From NCBI RefSeq assembly GCF_026262505.1, contig NC_067204.1:7225797-7289796 (forward strand): DNA of 64,000 bases. Direction: 5' to 3'. This document shows, piece after piece, positions 1-14,125 of the stretch. The stretch is from Trichomonas vaginalis G3 (Eukaryota; Parabasalia; Trichomonadida; Trichomonadidae). How positions within the stretch are numbered: position 1 is the stretch's first letter; each line of letters begins with the position of its first letter. The notes below the pieces were generated by a model. The model searched no databases and was not told the DNA's origin. It saw nothing but the letters and a program-made list of their open reading frames with translations. The translations under genes were made by a program, and so were the position numbers.

Positions 1-165
1 ATAGATTATCAAATTTAATATACCCTTTGACGTATGCACCGTTCGATCCAGTTCCTATGCCTGAAGCACCCCATAATTCAAACAAATATTTTCGGATTGG
101 AGAAGAATTTCACTAAAGGCCCGAAATGCGTTGCATTTAATTCCTCGATAATCATAAGAGCGTTA
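1..165 (-). pseudogene. Gly_rich module A, N-terminal end only (window edge)
   Basis: This is the start-proximal end of a type A module, cut by the left window edge. The minus strand reads the type A signature ASGIGTGSNGAYVKGYIKFD before leaving the window. Confidence 0.7.
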
Positions 166-424
166 AATTTTCGTTTTAACTTAGAATCAATTTAGAAACC
201 TTTTTTATCAAAAGCTAAGACGAAAAGTGCTCATAAAGAATTAACCTTAATTTGTATTTCCAACAGAATTATTGAAAGGACATCAATAACAAAGTTCTGA
301 TATAATAATTCCATGAATCATGTTATCATCAGTAAAACTACAGACAGTATTTCATTTTTCGAATTTATCGAAAGTGTGAAGATATAAATAACTAAAGATA
401 TTCATTAGAATACTTTTGAGAACA

Positions 425-1206
425 ACTCACAAAATTTGTTTTCAAATTGAGTAATTCGATGTAGCCATTTCCTTCATGGCCAGTTTCGGTGCCGCCATGT
501 GACTTGGCATAGATGTTTTGCCATCAATCATCAATCCATCGGTGAATTTATAACCGCTGTAATGAATTGATGGATCTGATTGAATTAGAAAATTTTATGT
601 CACTTTTTGTCGAGGAACTCAAAATAGCGATACAACCTTATAACCGCTAATGAAGGAGCTCCCCTCAACCGCCGTAGTAATTGGGTAATTCGGAGTTCCA
701 TCTCCAAAATATCCTGCCACCGCCATTTCCGTCATTTTCACGATAGTTCTAATCTATTTGGATTTCCAGCTCCAAAACCAAAAGGCCAGCAAGACCTTTC
801 CAGGTCCTAACGAGTTCTGATTAGCGCAAGACAATGCTCAGATGAGCTGTTGAATCCAAACAGCCCATCACCAACACCTGCACCAGCAGCAACGATATTT
901 CGACTTTTCAAACCGTTGAAATCTCCAAAATCGCCTGCGTCAAGACGGATGACGGATGATCCGCCACCGAAAATGCCTGGACCTCCGCCGCCAAAATGAA
1001 GTTTTGCACCAGTATAATATTGAGATCCGACATATGAAGATATATAAATTTATAGTTTCTCAAATTTAATATATTCCTCTCACGTAAGCTCCGTTAGCTG
1101 CAGTTCCACCACCAGATACGTCCCATAATTCAAACAAATATTTCCTGGCGAAAAAAATTCATAAGGCTCTGAATGTTGTTGCATTAATACCTCGATAATC
1201 ATATAG
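425..1206 (-). pseudogene. Gly_rich module B, copy 1
   Basis: The minus strand, allowing for indels, reads in order LYDYRGINATHSEPYEI, a type B signature SGGGTAANGAYVRGYI, LPSYGGGGPGQFSGG, RIIVAAGAG, GNGGGGYFGDGNS and the C-terminal HEGNGYIRITQFE. This matches the ALK/LTK-type Gly_rich domain, whose Gly-rich loops and RIIVAxGAG strand are typical. In trichomonads such domains occur in large families of predicted surface proteins. I find no in-frame ATG ahead of LYDYRG, so a start lies elsewhere, is spliced, or is hidden by errors. Confidence 0.6.
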
Positions 1207-1570
1207 AAAAGTTAATTTTTCTTTGAACCTATCTATATTTAAAACTACTTTTCTTGTCAGAATCAATATGAAAAGTGACAAATGAAATTAACTTATTGCT
1301 CTTGGAAATATGTGAGAGTACTTGCCAATATAAGATAACGTGAAACTATATAAATCTGTAACAAGAATATGAAAGGGCATCAATAATAGTTCTAAATCAT
1401 TTATTCTGTTTATCCAATCAATATATTTTATGCATCTTAATTCAAAGCTTAAATAATCATCTATAAGTTCACATACAATATTCAAATGTCAAATTTATTG
1501 AAAGTGTTGTTTATGATCAATGATAAGAAGTATAAAATAACTAAAGATATTCATAGAATACTTTTGAGAA

Positions 1571-2415
1571 CAACTCACATAATTTTGTTTCAAATTGGCG
1601 TAATTCGTATGTAGCCATTTCGCCTGAATGGCCAACCTCAGTGCACCATGTGGACTTGGCATAGATGTTTTACCATCAATCATTACTGCGTCTGTGAACT
1701 TATAACCGCTGTAGTGAATTGATGGATCAAATGAATTAGAAAATTTAATGTTCACTTTTCGTTGAAAGAATCAAGAATGGCAATACAATTTTATAACCGC
1801 TAATGAAGGAGCTTCCCCCTCCACCGCCACAATGTTGAGGTATTTCGGAGTTTCCACTCCGAAATACCACCACCACGCCAGATTCCCACATTAATCTCCT
1901 GAGATTCTATTCTATTTGGATTTCCAGCCCAAATCAAAAGTGCCGCAAGACCTTTTCCGGGTCCTCCTGTATCTGATGGCGCCAAGACCATGCTCCAATG
2001 TGTGCTGTTAAATCAAAGTAGCCCGCTCCAGCACCACCAGCATCCTCATAAAATGCATTTCCAATGAGTTGTACCATCCTGAGACCTGCACAGCAGCAAC
2101 GATTATCGACTTTTCAAACCGTTGAAAATATCCAAAATCGCCTGGTTCAAGGCGTATATCAATGATCCGCCGCCAGAAAATTGGCCTGGACCTCCGCCAC
2201 CATAAGACGAAGAGTTGCACCAGAATGAATAATTTAATCCGACATGAAGATATAATTTTATAGATTTATCAATTTAATATACCTTTGACGTATGCACCTT
2301 CGATCCAGTTCCTATGCCTGAAGCACGCCCATAATTCAAACAAATATTTTCCGGATTGGAGAAGAATTTCATAAGGCTCCGAATGCGTTGCATTTAATTC
2401 CTCGATAATCATTAC
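1571..2415 (-). pseudogene. Gly_rich module A, copy 1
   Basis: Type A differs from type B by the segments GSQDGTLIGNAFYEDAGGAG, NSTYEHGLGATQISGGPG and GNAGGGGGYFGGGNSE, and by the ending GHSGNGYIRITQFETNY. The best open pieces in this copy are 1495-1755, 1800-1991 and 2008-2220, in different frames. Confidence 0.6.
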
Positions 2416-2679
2416 AGAGCAGTTAAAATTTTTCGTTTTAACTTAGAATCAATTTAGAAAACCTTTTTATCAAAAGCTAAGACGAAAAGTGCTCAATAAA
2501 ATTAACCTTATTGTATCATCTCAACAGAATTATTGAAAGTGACATCAATAACAAGTTCTGATATAATATCCATGAATCATGTTATCATCAGTAAAACTAC
2601 AGACAGTATTTCATTTTCGAATTTATCGAAAGTGTTGAAGATATAAATAACTAAAGATATTCATAGAATACTTTTGAGA

Positions 2680-3481
2680 ACAACTCACAAAATTTGTTTC
2701 AAAATTGAGTAATCTCGTATGTAGCCATTTCCTTCATGGCCAGTTTCGGTGCCGCCATGTGGACTTGCATAGATGTGTTTTGCCATCATCATCAATCCAT
2801 CGTGGAATTTAATAACCGCTGTAATGAATGATGGATCGATTGAATTAGAAAATTTTATGTCACTTTTTGTCGAGGAACTCAAAATAGCGATACAACCTTT
2901 ATAACCGCTAATGAAGGAGCTCCCCCTCAACCGCCGTAGTTAATTGGGTAATTCGGAGTTTCCATCTCCAAAATATCCGCCACCGCCATTTCCGTCATTT
3001 TCACGATAGTTCCTAATCTATTTGGAATTTCCAGCTCTCAAAACCAAAAGTGCCAGCAAGACCTTTCCAGGTCCTCACGATGTCTGATTAGCGCCAAGAC
3101 AATGCTCAGATGAGCTGTTGAATCCAAACAGCCCATCACCAACACCTGCACCAGCAGCAACGATTATTCGACTTTTCAAAACCGTGTGAAATCTCCAAAA
3201 TCGCCTGGTTCAGACGGATGACGATGATCCGCCACCAGAAAATTGGGCCTGGACCTCCGCCGCCATAAGATGGAAGTTTTGCACAGCTATAATATTGAGA
3301 TCCGACAATGAAGATATAAATTTATAGGTTTCTCTAATTTAATATATCCTCTTCACGTAAGCTCCGTTAGCTGCAGTTCCACCACCAAGATACGTCCCTA
3401 AATCAAACAAATATTTTCCTGGCCGAATAGAAATTCATAAGGCTCTGAATGGTGTTGCATTAATACCTCGATAATCATATA
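2680..3481 (-). pseudogene. Gly_rich module B, copy 2
   Basis: Same order of motifs as B copy 1. The longest open piece (2685-2930) covers the C-terminal region with SSFISGYKGCIAILSSST. Confidence 0.6.
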
Positions 3482-3848
3482 GAAAAGTTAAATTTTTCGT
3501 TTGAGACCATATCTATATTTAAACTTACTTCTTGTCAGAATCAATTATGAAAGTGACAAATGAAATTAACTTAATTGCTTCCTCTGGAAAATTGAGGTAC
3601 TTGCCAATATAAGATAAACGTAAACTATATAAATCTGAAGCAAGAATATGAAAGGGCATCAATAATAGTTCTAAAATATTTATCTGTTATCAATCAATAT
3701 ATTTTATTGCATCTAATTCAAAGCTTAAATAATATCTATTAAGTTCACTACAAATAATTTCAAATGTCAAAATTTATTGAAAGTGTTGTTTATGATTCAA
3801 TGATAAAAGTATAAAATAACTAAAGATATTCATAGAATACTTTGAGAA

Positions 3849-4688
3849 CAACTCACTAATTTGTTTCAAATTGGTAATTCGTATGTACCATTCCCTGAAT
3901 GCGAACCTCAGTGACATGCTGGACTTGGCCATAAGATGTATTTACCATAATCATTACTGCTCGTTGAACTTATAACCGCTGTAGTGAATTGATGGATCAA
4001 ATGAATTAGAAAATTATATGTCACTTTTTCGTTGAAGAATTCAGAATGGCAATACAATCTTTATAACGCTAATGAGGAGCTTCCCCCTCCACCGCCTACA
4101 ATGTTGAGTATTTCGGAGTTTCCACCTCCGAAATACCCACCACCACCGCCAGCATTCCATCATTATCTCCTGAGGATTCTATTCTATTTGGATTTCCAGC
4201 TCCAAATCCAAAAGTGCCGGCAAGACCTTTTCCGGGTCCTCCTGATATCTGAGTGGCGCCAAGACCAGCTCATATGTGCCGTTAAATCCAAGTAGCCCGC
4301 CTCCAGCACCACCAGCATCCTCATAAAATGCATTTCAATGAGGTACCATCCTGAGACCCTGCACCAGCAGCAACGATATTCGACTTTTTCAAACCGTTGA
4401 AACTCCAAATCGCCTGGTTCAAGGCGTATATCAGATGATCCGCCGCCAGAAAATTGGCCTGGACCTCCGCCACCATAAGACGGAAGAGTTGCACCAGAAT
4501 ATATATTAGATCCGACATGAAGATATAATTTTAATAGATTTATCAAATTTAATATACCCTTTGACGTATGCACCGTTCGATCCAGTTCCTATGCCTGAAG
4601 CACCCATAATTCAAACAAAATTTTCGGATTGGAGAAGAATTCATATGAGCTCCGAATGCGTTGCATTAATTCCTCGAATAATCATACA
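3849..4688 (-). pseudogene. Gly_rich module A, copy 2
   Basis: This copy has one of the longest open pieces in the array, 129 codons at 4184-4573. It runs through the LYLHVGSN, YGGGGPGQFSGGGSSDI and RLEPGD region in one frame, showing that the Gly_rich reading is real. Confidence 0.65.
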
Positions 4689-4950
4689 GAGCAGTTAAAT
4701 TTTCGTTTTTAACTTAGAATCAATTTAGAAACCTTTTTTATCAAAAGCTAAGACGAAAAGTGCTCAATAAAATTAACCTTTGTATCATCTCAACAGAATT
4801 ATTGAAAGACATCAATAAACAAAGTTCTGATATAATATCCATGAATCATTTATCATCAGTAAAACTACAGGACAGTATTTCATTTTTCGAATTTATCGAA
4901 AGTGTTGAAGAGTATAAATAACTAAGATATTCATAGAATACTTTTGAGAA

Positions 4951-5748
4951 CAACTCACAAAATTTGTTTCAAATGAGTAATTCGTATGTAGCCATTTCCT
5001 TCATGCCAGTTTTCGGTGCCGCCATGCTGGACTTGGCATAGATGTTTTGCCATCAATCATCAATCCATCGGTGAATTTAATAACCGCTGTAATGAATTGA
5101 TGGATCGATGAATTAGAAAATTTTATGTCACTTTTTTGTCGAGGGAACTCAAAATAGCGATACAACCTTTATAACGCTAATGAAGGAGCTCCCCCTCAAC
5201 GCCCGTAGTAATTGGGTATTCGGAGGTTCCATCTCCAAAAATATCCGCCACCGCCATTTCCGTCATTTTCACGATAGTTTCCTAATCTATTTGGATTTCC
5301 AGCTCAAAAACAAAAGTTGCCAGCAAAGCCTTTCCAGGTCCTCACGATGTCTGATTAGCGCCAAGACAATGCTCAGATGAGCTGTTGAATCCAAACAGCC
5401 CATCACCAACACCTGCACCAGCAGCAACGATCTATTCGACTTTTCAACCGTTGAAATCTCCAAAATCGCCTGGTTCAAGACGGATGACGGATGATCCGCC
5501 ACCAGAAAATTGGCCTGGACCTCGCCGCCATAAGATGGAAGTTTTGTCACCAGTATAATATTGAGATCCGACATGAAGAGATAAATTTATAGGTTTTCTC
5601 AAATTTATATATCCTCTCACGTAAGCTCCGTAGCTGCAGTTCCACCACCAGATACGTCATCCATAATCAAACAAATATTTTCTGGCCGAAAGAAAATTTC
5701 ATAGGCTTCTGAATGTGTTGCATTAATACCTTCGATAATCAATAGAAA
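4951..5748 (-). pseudogene. Gly_rich module B, copy 3
   Basis: The open piece at 5287-5574 covers the middle of the domain. The rest is recoverable only by comparison with the other B copies. Confidence 0.6.
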
Positions 5749-6118
5749 AGTTAAATTTTTTCGTTTTGAAACCTATCTTATATTTTAAAACTACTTTCTT
5801 GTCAGAATCAATTATGAAAAGTGACAAATGAAATTAACTTTAATTGCTCTCTGGAAATATTGAGAGTACTTGCCAAATATAAGATAACGTAAACTATATA
5901 AATCTGAACCAAGCAATATTGAAAAGGGCATCAATAATATTCTAAATCATTTATTCTGTTTATCAATCAATATATTTTATGCATCTAATTCAAAGCTTAA
6001 ATAATCATCTATAAGTCACATACAAATATTCAAATGTCAAATTTATTGAAAGTGTTGTTTATGATTCAATGATAAGAACGTATAAAATAACTAAAGATAT
6101 TCATAAATACTTTTGGAA

Positions 6119-6972
6119 ACAACTCACATAATTGTTTCAAATTGGTAAATTCGTATGTAGCCATTCCCTGAATGGCCAACCTCAGTGCCACCATGTGGAA
6201 CTTGGCATAGATGTTTTACCATCAATCATTACTGCGTCTGTGAACTTATAACCGCTGTAGTGAATTGATGGATCAAATGAATTAGAAATTTTAATGTCAC
6301 TTTTCGTTTGAAGAATTCAGAATGGCAATTACAATCTTTATAACCGCTAATGAAGGAGCTTCCCCCTACCACCGCCACAATGTTGAGGTATATTTCGAGT
6401 TTCCACCTCCGAACATACCCACCACCACGCCAGCATTCCCATCATTATCTCCTGAGGATTCTATTCTATTTGGATTTCAGCTCCAAATTCCAAAAAGTGC
6501 CGGCCAGACCTTTTCCGGGTCCTCCTGATATCTGAGTGGCGCCAAGACCATGCTCATATGTGCTGTTAAATCCAAAGTAGCCCGCTCCAGCACCACCAGG
6601 ATCCTCATAAAATGCATTTCCAATGAGTGTACCATCCTGAGGACACCTGCACCAGCAGCAACGAATTATTCGACTTTTCAACCGTTGAAATCCCAAAATC
6701 GCTGGTTCAAGCGTATATCAGATGATCCGCGCCAGAAAATTGGCCTGGACCTCCGCCACCATAAGACGGAAGAGTTGCACCAGAATAATATTTTAGATCA
6801 GACATGAAGATATAATTTTATAGATTTATCAAATTTAATATACCCTTTGACGTATGCACCGTCGATCCAGTTCCTATGCCTGAAGCACCCATAATTCAAA
6901 CAAATATTTTCCGGATTGGAGAAGAATTTCATAAGCTCCGAATGCGTTGCATTAATTCCTCATAATCATACA
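6119..6972 (-). pseudogene. Gly_rich module A, copy 3
   Basis: The open piece at 6466-6696 reads FQRLKSRIIRCCWCRC and STYEHGLGATQISGGPGKGL, the region following the Gly-rich core. Confidence 0.6.
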
Positions 6973-7242
6973 GAGCAGTTTAAATTTTTCGTTTTAACTT
7001 AGAATCAATTTAGAAAACTTTTTTATCAAAAGCTAAGACGAAAAGTGCTCATAAAATTAACCTTATTGTATCATCTTCAACAGAATTATTGACAAGGACA
7101 TCAATAACAAAGTTCTGATATAATAATCCATGAATCATGTTATCATCAGTAAAACTACAGACAGTATTTCATTTTTCGAATTTTATCGAAAGTGTTGAAG
7201 ATATAAAATAACTAAAGATATTCATAGAATACTTTTTGAGAA

Positions 7243-8040
7243 CAACTCACACAAATTTGTTTCAAATTGAGTAATTCGTATGTAGCCATTTCCTTCATGG
7301 CCAGTTCGGTGCCGCCATGTTGACTTGGCATAGATGTTTCCATTCATCATCAATCCATCGGTGAAATTTATAACCGCTGTAATGAATTGATAGGATCGAT
7401 TGAATTAGAAAATTTTATGTCACTTTTTTGTCGAGGAACTCAAAATAGCGATACAACCTTTATAACGCTAATGAAGGACTCCCCCTCAACCGCCGTAGTT
7501 AATTGGGTAATTTCGGAGTTTCCATCTCCAAAATATCCGCCACCGCCATTTCCGTCATTTTCACGATAGTTTCCTAATCTATTTGGATTCCAGCTCCAAA
7601 ACCAAAAGTGCCAGCAAGACCTTTCCAGGTCCTCACGATGTCTGATTAGCGCCAAGACAATGCTCAGATGAGCTGTTGAATTCCAAACAGCCATCACCAA
7701 ACACCTTGCACCAGCAGCAACGATTATTCGACTTTTTCAAACCGTTGAAATCTCCAAAATCGCCTGGTTCAAGACGGATGACGGATGATCCGCCACCAGA
7801 AAATTGGCCTGGACCTCCGCCGCCATAAGATGGAAGTTTTGCACAGTATAATATTGAGATCCGACATGAAGATATAAATTTATAGGGTTCTCAAATTTAA
7901 TATATCCTCTCACGTTAAGCTCCGTTTAGCTGCAGTTCCACCACCAGATACGTCCCATAATTCAAACAAATATTTCCTGGCCGAAAGAAAATTCATAAGG
8001 CTCTGAATGTGTTTGCATTAATACCTCGATAATCATATAG
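7243..8040 (-). pseudogene. Gly_rich module B, copy 4
   Basis: The open piece at 7440-7700 reads GNGGGGYFGDGNSEITQL, which is the type B version of the second Gly-rich loop. Confidence 0.6.
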
Positions 8041-8409
8041 AAAAGTTAAATTTTTTCGTTTGAACCTATCTATATTTAAAACTACTTTCTTGTCAGAATC
8101 AATTATGAAAAGTGACAAATGAAATTAACTTAATTGCTCTCTGGAAATATTGAGAGTACTTTGCCATATAAGATAACGTAAAACTATATAAATCTGAACA
8201 AGAATATTGAAAGGCATCAATAATAGTTCTAAATCATTTTATTCTGTTTACAATCAATATTATTTTATGCATCTAATTCAAAGCTTAAATAATCATCTAT
8301 AAGTTCACATACAAATATTCAAATGTCAAATTTATTGAAAGTGTGTTTATGATTCAATGATAGAAGTATTAAAATAAAACTAAAGATATTCATAGAATAC
8401 TTTTGAGAA

Positions 8410-9261
8410 CAACTCACATAATTTGTTTCAAATTGGGTAATTCGTATGTAGCATTCCCTGAATGGCCAACCTCAGTGCCACCAGTGGACTTGGCATAAGA
8501 TGTTTCCATCAATCATTACTGCGGTCTGTGAACTTATAACCGCTGTAGTGAATGATGGATCAAATGAATTTAGAAAATTTAATGTCACTTTTCGTTGAAG
8601 AATTCAGAATGGCAATACAATCTTTATAACGCTAATGAAGGAGCTTCCCCCTCCACCGCCAACATGTTGAGGTATTCGGAGTTTTCCACCTCCGAAATAC
8701 CCACACCACCGCCAGCATTCCCATCATTATCTCCTGAGGATTCTATTTCTATTTGATTTCCAGCTCCAAATCCAAAAAGTGCCGGCAAGACCTTTTCCGG
8801 GTCCTCCTGATATCTGAGTGGCGCCAAGACCATGCCATATGTGCTCGTTAAATCCAAGTAGCCCGCCTCCAGCCCACCAGCATCCTCATAAAATTGCATT
8901 TTCAATGAGTGTACCATCCTGAGACCCTGCACCAGCAGCAACGATTATTCGACTTTTCAAACCGTTGAAATCTCCAAAATCGCCTGGTTCAAGGCGTATA
9001 TCAGATGATCGCCGCCAGAAAATTGGCCTGGACCTCCGCCACCATATAGACGGAAGAGTTGGCACCAGAATAATATTTAGATCCGACTGAGAATATAATT
9101 TATAGATTTATCAAATTTAATATACCCTTTGACGTAATGCACCGTTCGATCCAGTTTCCTATGCCTGAAGCACCCCATAATTCAAACAAATATTTTCCGG
9201 ATTGGAGAAGAATTTCAATAAGGCTCCGAATGCGTTGCAATTAATCCTCGATTAATCATAC
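8410..9261 (-). pseudogene. Gly_rich module A, copy 4
   Basis: The open piece at 8624-8941 (105 codons) covers the region from the middle loop to the C-terminal half, including DNDGNAGGGVG. Confidence 0.6.
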
Positions 9262-9527
9262 AGAGCAGTTAAATTTTTCGTTTTAACTTAGAATCAATTT
9301 AGAAAACCTTTATCAAAAGCTAAGACGAAAAGTGCTCAATAAAATTAACCTTATTGTATCATCTCAACAGAATTATTGAAAGGACATCAATAACAAAGTC
9401 TTGATATAATATCCATGAATCATGTATCATCAGTAAAACTACAGACAGTATTTCATTTTTCGAATTTATCGAAAGTGTTTGAAGATATAAATAACTAAAG
9501 AAATTCATCAGAATACTTTGTTAGAAC

Positions 9528-10333
9528 AACTCACAAAAATTTGTTTCAAATTGAGTAATTCGTATGTAGCCATTTCCTTCATGGCCAGTTTCGGTGCCGC
9601 CATGTGGACTTGGCATAGATGTTTTGCCATCATCATCAATCATCGGTGAATTTATAACCGCTGTAATGAATTTGATGGATTGATTGAATTAGAAAAATTT
9701 TATGTCACTTTTTGTCGAGGAACTCAAAAAATAGCGATACAACCTTATAACCGCTTAATGAAGGAGCTCCCCCTCAACCGCCCGCGTAGTAATTGGGTAA
9801 TTCGGAGGTTTCCATCTCCCCAAAATATCCGCCACCGCCATTTCGCGTATTTTCACGATAGTTTCCTAATCTATTTGGATTCCAGCTCAAAACCAAAAGT
9901 GCCAGCAAGACCTTTCCAGGTCCTCACGATGTCTGATTAGCGCCAAGACAATGCTCAGATGAGCTTGTTGAATCCAAACAGCCCATCACCAACACCTGCA
10001 CGCAGCAGCAACGACTTTATTCGACTTTTCAAACCGTTGAAATTCCATAAAATCGCCTGGTTCAAGACGGATGACGGATGATCCCCACCAGAAAATTGGC
10101 CTGGACCTCCGCCGCCTAAAGATGGAAGTTTTTGCACCAGTATAGATTTGAGATCCGACATGAAGATATAAATTATAGGTTTCTCAAATTTAATATATCC
10201 TCTCACGTAAGCTCCGTTAGCTGCAGTTCCACCACCAGATACGTCCCAATAATTCAAACAAATATTTTCCTGGCCAAAGAAAAATTTCATAAGGCTCTGA
10301 ATGTGTTGCATATATACCTCGATAATCATTATA
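9528..10333 (-). pseudogene. Gly_rich module B, copy 5
   Basis: The open piece at 9955-10329 (124 codons) shows the type B N-terminal half, with SGGGTAANGAYVRGYIKFE followed by GGGGPGQFSGG. Confidence 0.65.
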
Positions 10334-10712
10334 GAAAAGTTAAATTTTTCGTTTGAACCGTTCTATATTTAAAACTACTTTCTTTGTCAGAATCAATTAT
10401 GAAAAAGTGACAAATGAAATTAAACTTAATTGCTCTCTGGAAATATTGAGAGTACTTGCCAATATAAGATAACGTAAAATATATTAAATCTGAACAATGG
10501 AATATTGAAAGGCATCAATAATAGTTCTAATCATTTATTCTGTTTATCAATCAATATATTTTATGCATCTAATTCATAAGCTTAAATAATCATTATAAGT
10601 TTCAACATACAAATATTCAAATGTCAAATTATGATTGAAAGTGTTGTTTATGATTCAATGATTTAAGAAGTATAAAATAACTAAAATATTCATAGAATAA
10701 CTTTTGAGAACA

Positions 10713-11568
10713 AACTCACATAATTTGTTTCAAATTGGGTAATTCGTAGTAGCCATTCCTGAATGGCCAACCTCAGTGCCACCATGTGGACTTGCATAGA
10801 TGTTTTACCATCAATCATTTACTGCGTCTGTGAACTTATAACCGCTGTAGTGAATTGATGGATCAAATGAATTAGAAAATTTAATGTCACTTTTCGTTGA
10901 AGAATATAGAATGGCAATACAAATCTTTATAACCGCTAATGAAGGAGCTTCCCCCTCACCGCCACAATGTTGAGGTATTTCGGAGTTTCCACTCGAAATA
11001 CCCACCACCACCGCCAGCATTCCCATCCATTATCTCCTGAGGATTCTATTTCTATTTGGATTTCCAGCTCCAAATCCAAAAGTGCCGGCAAGACCTTTTC
11101 CGGGGTCCTCCTGATATCTGAGTGGCGCCAAGACCATGCTCATATGTGCTGTTTAAATCCAAGTAGCCCGCCTCCAGCACCACCAGCATCCTCATAAAAT
11201 GCATTTCCAATGAGTGTACCATCCTGAGACCCTTGCACCAGCAGCAACGATTATTCGACTTTTTTCAAACCGTTGAAATCTCCAAAATCGCCTGGTTCAA
11301 GGCGTATATCAGATGATCCGCCGCCCAGAAAATTGGCCTGGACCTCCGCCACCATAAGACGGCAAAGAGTTGCACCAGAATAATTTTAGATCCGACATGA
11401 AGATATAATTTTATAGATTTATCAAATTTAATATACCTTTGACGTTGGCACCGTTCGATCCAGTTCCTATGCCTGAAGCACCCATAATTCAAACAAATAT
11501 TTTCCGGATTGGAGAAGAATTTCATAAGGCTCCGAATGCGTTGCATTAATTCCTCGATTAATCATACA
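10713..11568 (-). pseudogene. Gly_rich module A, copy 5
   Basis: Two open pieces (10811-11026 and 11265-11546) cover the C-terminal and N-terminal portions respectively. Confidence 0.6.
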
Positions 11569-11830
11569 GAGCAGTTAAATTTTCGTTTTAATCTAGAATC
11601 AATTAGAAAACCTTTTTTATCAAAAAGCTACGACGAAAAGTGCTCAATAAAATTAACCTTATTGTATCATCTCAACAGAATTATTGAAAGGACATCAATA
11701 ACAAAGTTCTGATATAATATCCATGAATCATGTTATCATCAGTAAACTACAGACAGTATTTCATTTTTCGAATTTATCGAAAGTGTTGAAGAATAAATAA
11801 CTAAAGATATTCATAGAATACTTTTGAGAA

Positions 11831-12621
11831 CAACTCACAAATTTGGTTTCAAATTGAGTAATTCGTATGTAGCCATTTCCTTCATGGCCAGTTTCGGTGC
11901 CGCCATGTGACTTGGCATAGATGTTTTTGCCATCACTCATCAATCCATCGGTGAATTTATACACGCTGTAATGAATGATGGACTCGATTGAATTAGAAAA
12001 TTTTATGTCACTTTTGTCGAGGGAACTCAAAAATAGCGATACAACCTTTATAACCGCAATGAAGAGCTCCCCCTCAACCGCCGTAGTAATTGGGTAATTC
12101 GGAGTTTCCATCTCCAAAATATCCGCCACCGCCATTTCCGTCATTTCACGATAGTTTCCTAATCTATTTGGATTTCCAGCTCCAAAACCAAAAGTTGCAG
12201 CAAGACCTTTCCAGGTCTCACGATGTCTGATTAGCGCCAGACAATGCTCAGATGAGCTGTTGAATCCAAACAGCCCATCCCAACACCCTGCACCAGCAGC
12301 AACGATTATCGACTTTTCAAACCGTTGAAATCTCCAAAATCGCCTGGTTCAAGACGGATGACGGATGATACCGCCACCAGAAAATTGGCCTGGACCTCCG
12401 CCGCCATAAGATGGAAGTTTCTGCACCAGTATAATATTGAGATCCGACATGAAGATATAAATTTATAGGTTTCTCAAATTTAATATATCTCTCACGTAAG
12501 CTCCGTTAGCTGCCAGTTCCACCACCAGATACGTCCCATAATTCAAACAAATATTTTCCTGCGAAAGAAAATTTCATAAGGCTCTGAATGTGCTTGCATT
12601 AATACCTTCGATAATCATATA
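11831..12621 (-). pseudogene. Gly_rich module B, copy 6
   Basis: The open piece at 11761-12144 spans the C-terminal end HEGNGYIRITQFETKF and reads on into the downstream spacer. Confidence 0.6.
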
Positions 12622-13000
12622 GAAAAGTTAAATTTTCGTTGTTGAACCTATCTATATTTAAAACTACTTTCTTGTCAGAATCAATTATTGAAAAAGTGAC
12701 AAATGAAATTAACTTAATTGCTTCTGGAAATATTTGAGAAGTACTTGCCAATATAAAGATAACGATAAAACTATATAAAATCTGAACAAAGAATATTGAA
12801 AGGGCATCAAAATAGTTCTAAATCATTTATTCTGTTTATCAATCAATATATTTTATGCATCTAATTCAAAGCTTAAATAATCATCTATAGTTCACATACA
12901 AATATTCAAATGTCAAATTTTATTAAAGTGTTGTTTTATGATTCAAATGATAAGAAAGTATAAAAATAACTAAAGATATTCATAGAAATACTTTGAGAAA

Positions 13001-13860
13001 CAACTCACATAATTTGTTTCAAATTGGTGTAATTCGTATGTAGCCATCTTCCCTGAAGATGCAACTCAGTGCCCCATGTGGACTTGGCATAGATGTTTTA
13101 CCATCAATCATTACTGCGTCTCGCGTAATTATAACCGCTGAGTGAATTGATGGATCAAATAATGAATACAGAAAATTTAATGTCACTTTTCGTTGAAGAA
13201 TTCAGAATGGCAATACAATCTTTATAACCCTAATGAAGGAGCTTCCCCCTCCACCGCCACAATGTTGAGGTATTTCGGAGTTTCCACCTCCGAAATACCA
13301 CCACCACCGCCAGCATTCCCATCATTATCTCCTGAGCGATTCTATTCTATTTGATTTCCAGCTCCAAATCCAAAAGTGCCGGCAAGACCTTTTCCGGGTC
13401 TCCTGATACCGAGTGGCGCCAAGACCATGCTCATTATGTGCTGTTTAAATCCAAGTAGCCCCGCCTCCAGCACCACCAGCATCCTCATAAAATGCATTTC
13501 CAATGAGTGTAACCATCCTGAGGACCCTGCCACCAGAGCAACGATTATTCGACTTTATCAAACCGGTAAATCTCCAAAATCGCCTGGTTTCAAGGCGTAT
13601 ATCAGATGATCTCGCCGCCAGAAAATTGGCCTGGACCTCCGCACCATAAACGGAAGAGTTGCACCAGAATAATATTTAGATCCGACATGAAGATATAATT
13701 TTATAGATTTATCTAATTTAATATACCCTTTGACGTATGCACCGTTCGATCCAGTTCCTATGCCTGAAGCACCCCATAATTCAAACAAATATTTCCGGAT
13801 TGGAGAAGAATTTCATAAGGCTCCGAAATGCCGTTGCATTAATTCCTCGATAATCAAACA
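13001..13860 (-). pseudogene. Gly_rich module A, copy 6
   Basis: Open pieces lie at 13342-13533 and 13558-13788. The second shows the type A start region GASGIGTGSNGAYVKGYIKL. Confidence 0.6.
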
Positions 13861-14125
13861 GAGCAGTTAAATTTTTCGTTTTAACTTAGAATCAATTTAG
13901 AAAACTTTTTTATCAAAAGCTAAGACGAAAAGTGCTCAATAAAAATTAACCTTATTGTATCATCTCAACGAATTATTGAAAGGACATCAATAAACAAAGC
14001 TCTGATATAATATCCATGAATCATGTTATCTCAGTTAAAACTACAGACAGTATTTCATTTTTCGAATTTATCGAAAGTGTTGAAGATATAAAAACTAAAG
14101 ATATTCATAGAATACATTTGAGAAC

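Noticed and set aside
1288-1485. 65-codon minus-strand ORF in the spacer between Gly_rich modules
   Set aside because: It is not kept open in the other copies of the same spacer, so it is probably a chance frame created by an indel.
4032-4295. Plus-strand Pro-rich ORFs in the array (also at 6322, 7387, 9680, 10967)
   Set aside because: They are the complement of the Gly-rich codons on the minus strand; the recurring Pro runs mirror Gly runs.
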